The notes beneath the pieces are model-generated. The model saw nothing but the letters and a program-made list of their open reading frames with translations, searched no databases and was not told where the DNA came from. The position numbers and the translations under genes are program-made. Source: Occallatibacter savannae (GTDB lineage: Bacteria; Acidobacteriota; Terriglobia; Terriglobales; Acidobacteriaceae). From it: a DNA stretch of 64,000 bases. The stretch spans positions 62,001 through 126,000 of the forward strand of contig NZ_QFFY01000009.1 of assembly GCF_003131205.1 (NCBI RefSeq). Direction: 5' to 3'. Positions 63,305-64,000 of the stretch are shown piece by piece; position 1 is the stretch's first letter, and every line of letters starts with the position of its first letter.

Positions 63305-64000
63305 ATGCGCCGTCTTCCGCCATTGTGGGTGATGGGCCTGGCGAACGGCACGCTTGGGTTTGCAAGCGGGATCATGAACTTCGTGATGCCGCAGCTGATG
63401 GCGAGCGTGCACGTTCCGGAGCCGAAGATCGCGCTGATCACGGCAATCGCGGTGTCGCCGAATTTCTGGTGTTTCATGTTCGGGCCGATGCTGGATGTGC
63501 GGTTCAGCAGGCGCTGGTATGCGACTGTGCTGGCGATCGTGTCCGGCGCAGCCGCGACGATTGCGATGCTGAGCCTGCATCATCTGCTGGTTCTGCAAGC
63601 GGCGATGGTGATGTGCAACGCGTCGGCGGCGCTGTCAGCGGCGGCGCTGGGCGGATGGCTTTCGAACATTGTGCCGGACGTGCAAAAAAACTCTCTCAGC
63701 AAGTGGATCAACATCGCGTTGGTATGCGGGACAGGACTGATTGTGGGTCTCAGCGGGGAACTCGTGCGAGGTCTGGGGATTGTGCCGGCCGCGGTGGCGC
63801 TGGGATTGCTGATTGTGCTTCCGACCTGCACATTTGTTCTGATCCCGGCGCCCGGGCCGGATCGGCGGCTGGCGGGTGAGAGCTTTGCGCAGTTCAACCG
63901 CGAGGTGCTGGCGCTGCTGAGGAGGCGCGAGGTGCTCATCGTCCTGCTGCTGTTCCTCTCGCCGTGCAGTTCGTTTGTGATGCCGAACCTGATGGGTGGG
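63305..64000 (+). CDS. major facilitator superfamily transporter, N-terminal part (cut by window end)
   Basis: The frame from the ATG at 63305 stays open to the last base, 232 codons. The N-terminal half of an MFS permease is clear: LPPLWVMGLANGTLGFASGI, a loop MFGPMLDVRFSRRWY between helices 2 and 3 (the DxxxRR-type signature), and helices ATVLAIVSGAAATIAML, AAMVMCNASAALSAAALGGW, and LIVLPTCTFVLI. The start FASGIMNFVMPQLMA recalls AmpG-like muropeptide permeases, but substrate cannot be assigned. GGAGG is 16 bases before the ATG. Confidence 0.85.
   Translation, partial: MRRLPPLWVMGLANGTLGFASGIMNFVMPQLMASVHVPEPKIALITAIAVSPNFWCFMFGPMLDVRFSRRWYATVLAIVSGAAATIAMLSLHHLLVLQAAMVMCNASAALSAAALGGWLSNIVPDVQKNSLSKWINIALVCGTGLIVGLSGELVRGLGIVPAAVALGLLIVLPTCTFVLIPAPGPDRRLAGESFAQFNREVLALLRRREVLIVLLLFLSPCSSFVMPNLMGG

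Overview
The window looks like chromosome of an acidobacterium, most likely class Terriglobia (subdivision 1). This is an inference from the gene set: two very large Oar-type TonB-dependent receptors with an N-terminal carboxypeptidase-regulatory domain, a CRTAC1/ASPIC-UnbV protein, a SpoIIE phosphatase with a large sensor half, an ECF sigma factor beside a Ser/Thr kinase with a beta-propeller, a REP-associated (RAYT) transposase with its REPs, and GC-rich coding DNA. No rRNA, tRNA, CRISPR array or prophage was seen.

Layout. 0-9 kb: CRTAC1 protein, an anchored acidic protein, an Lrp/AsnC regulator divergent from alanine dehydrogenase, then an NtrY-like kinase translationally coupled to an NtrX-like regulator. 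9-24 kb: two TonB receptors, a HerA-like ATPase, a J-domain protein, several secreted or membrane proteins of unknown function, RecX and a DUF429 protein. 24-33 kb: a metallopeptidase, a monooxygenase-like protein, alaS, and a surface-sugar group (WecG/TagA transferase, UDP-glucose dehydrogenase, UDP-xylose synthase). 32-41 kb: an orphan AAA ATPase, a PAS-GGDEF-EAL protein, a SpoIIE phosphatase, tyrS. 40-45 kb: a cytochrome c fused to a probable outer-membrane barrel, a pentaheme cytochrome and a zinc alcohol dehydrogenase. 44.8-46.2 kb: alaC behind an alanine-rich leader peptide. 46-49 kb: RAYT and REPs, a Cys-rich protein, tandem heptamers, rpsT. 49-54 kb: UvsE, then a kinase and an ECF sigma factor that are divergent and both damaged. 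54-58 kb: a LysR regulator divergent from DUF2255, carboxymuconolactone decarboxylase, aldo/keto reductase and lipocalin-like genes. 59-64 kb: amtB-glnK, a surface adhesin-like protein and an MFS transporter cut by the window end.

Themes. Nitrogen and alanine handling recurs: Lrp-ald, NtrYX-like, alaS, alaC with a candidate attenuator, and amtB-glnK. The cytochrome pair could be an outer-membrane electron conduit. Strand composition changes from C-rich to G-rich on the + strand near 48 kb whichever strand is coding, as expected at a replication origin, although no DnaA-box cluster was found. Several genes have a TANNNT box 6-7 bases before the ATG and no Shine-Dalgarno sequence, suggesting leaderless mRNAs.
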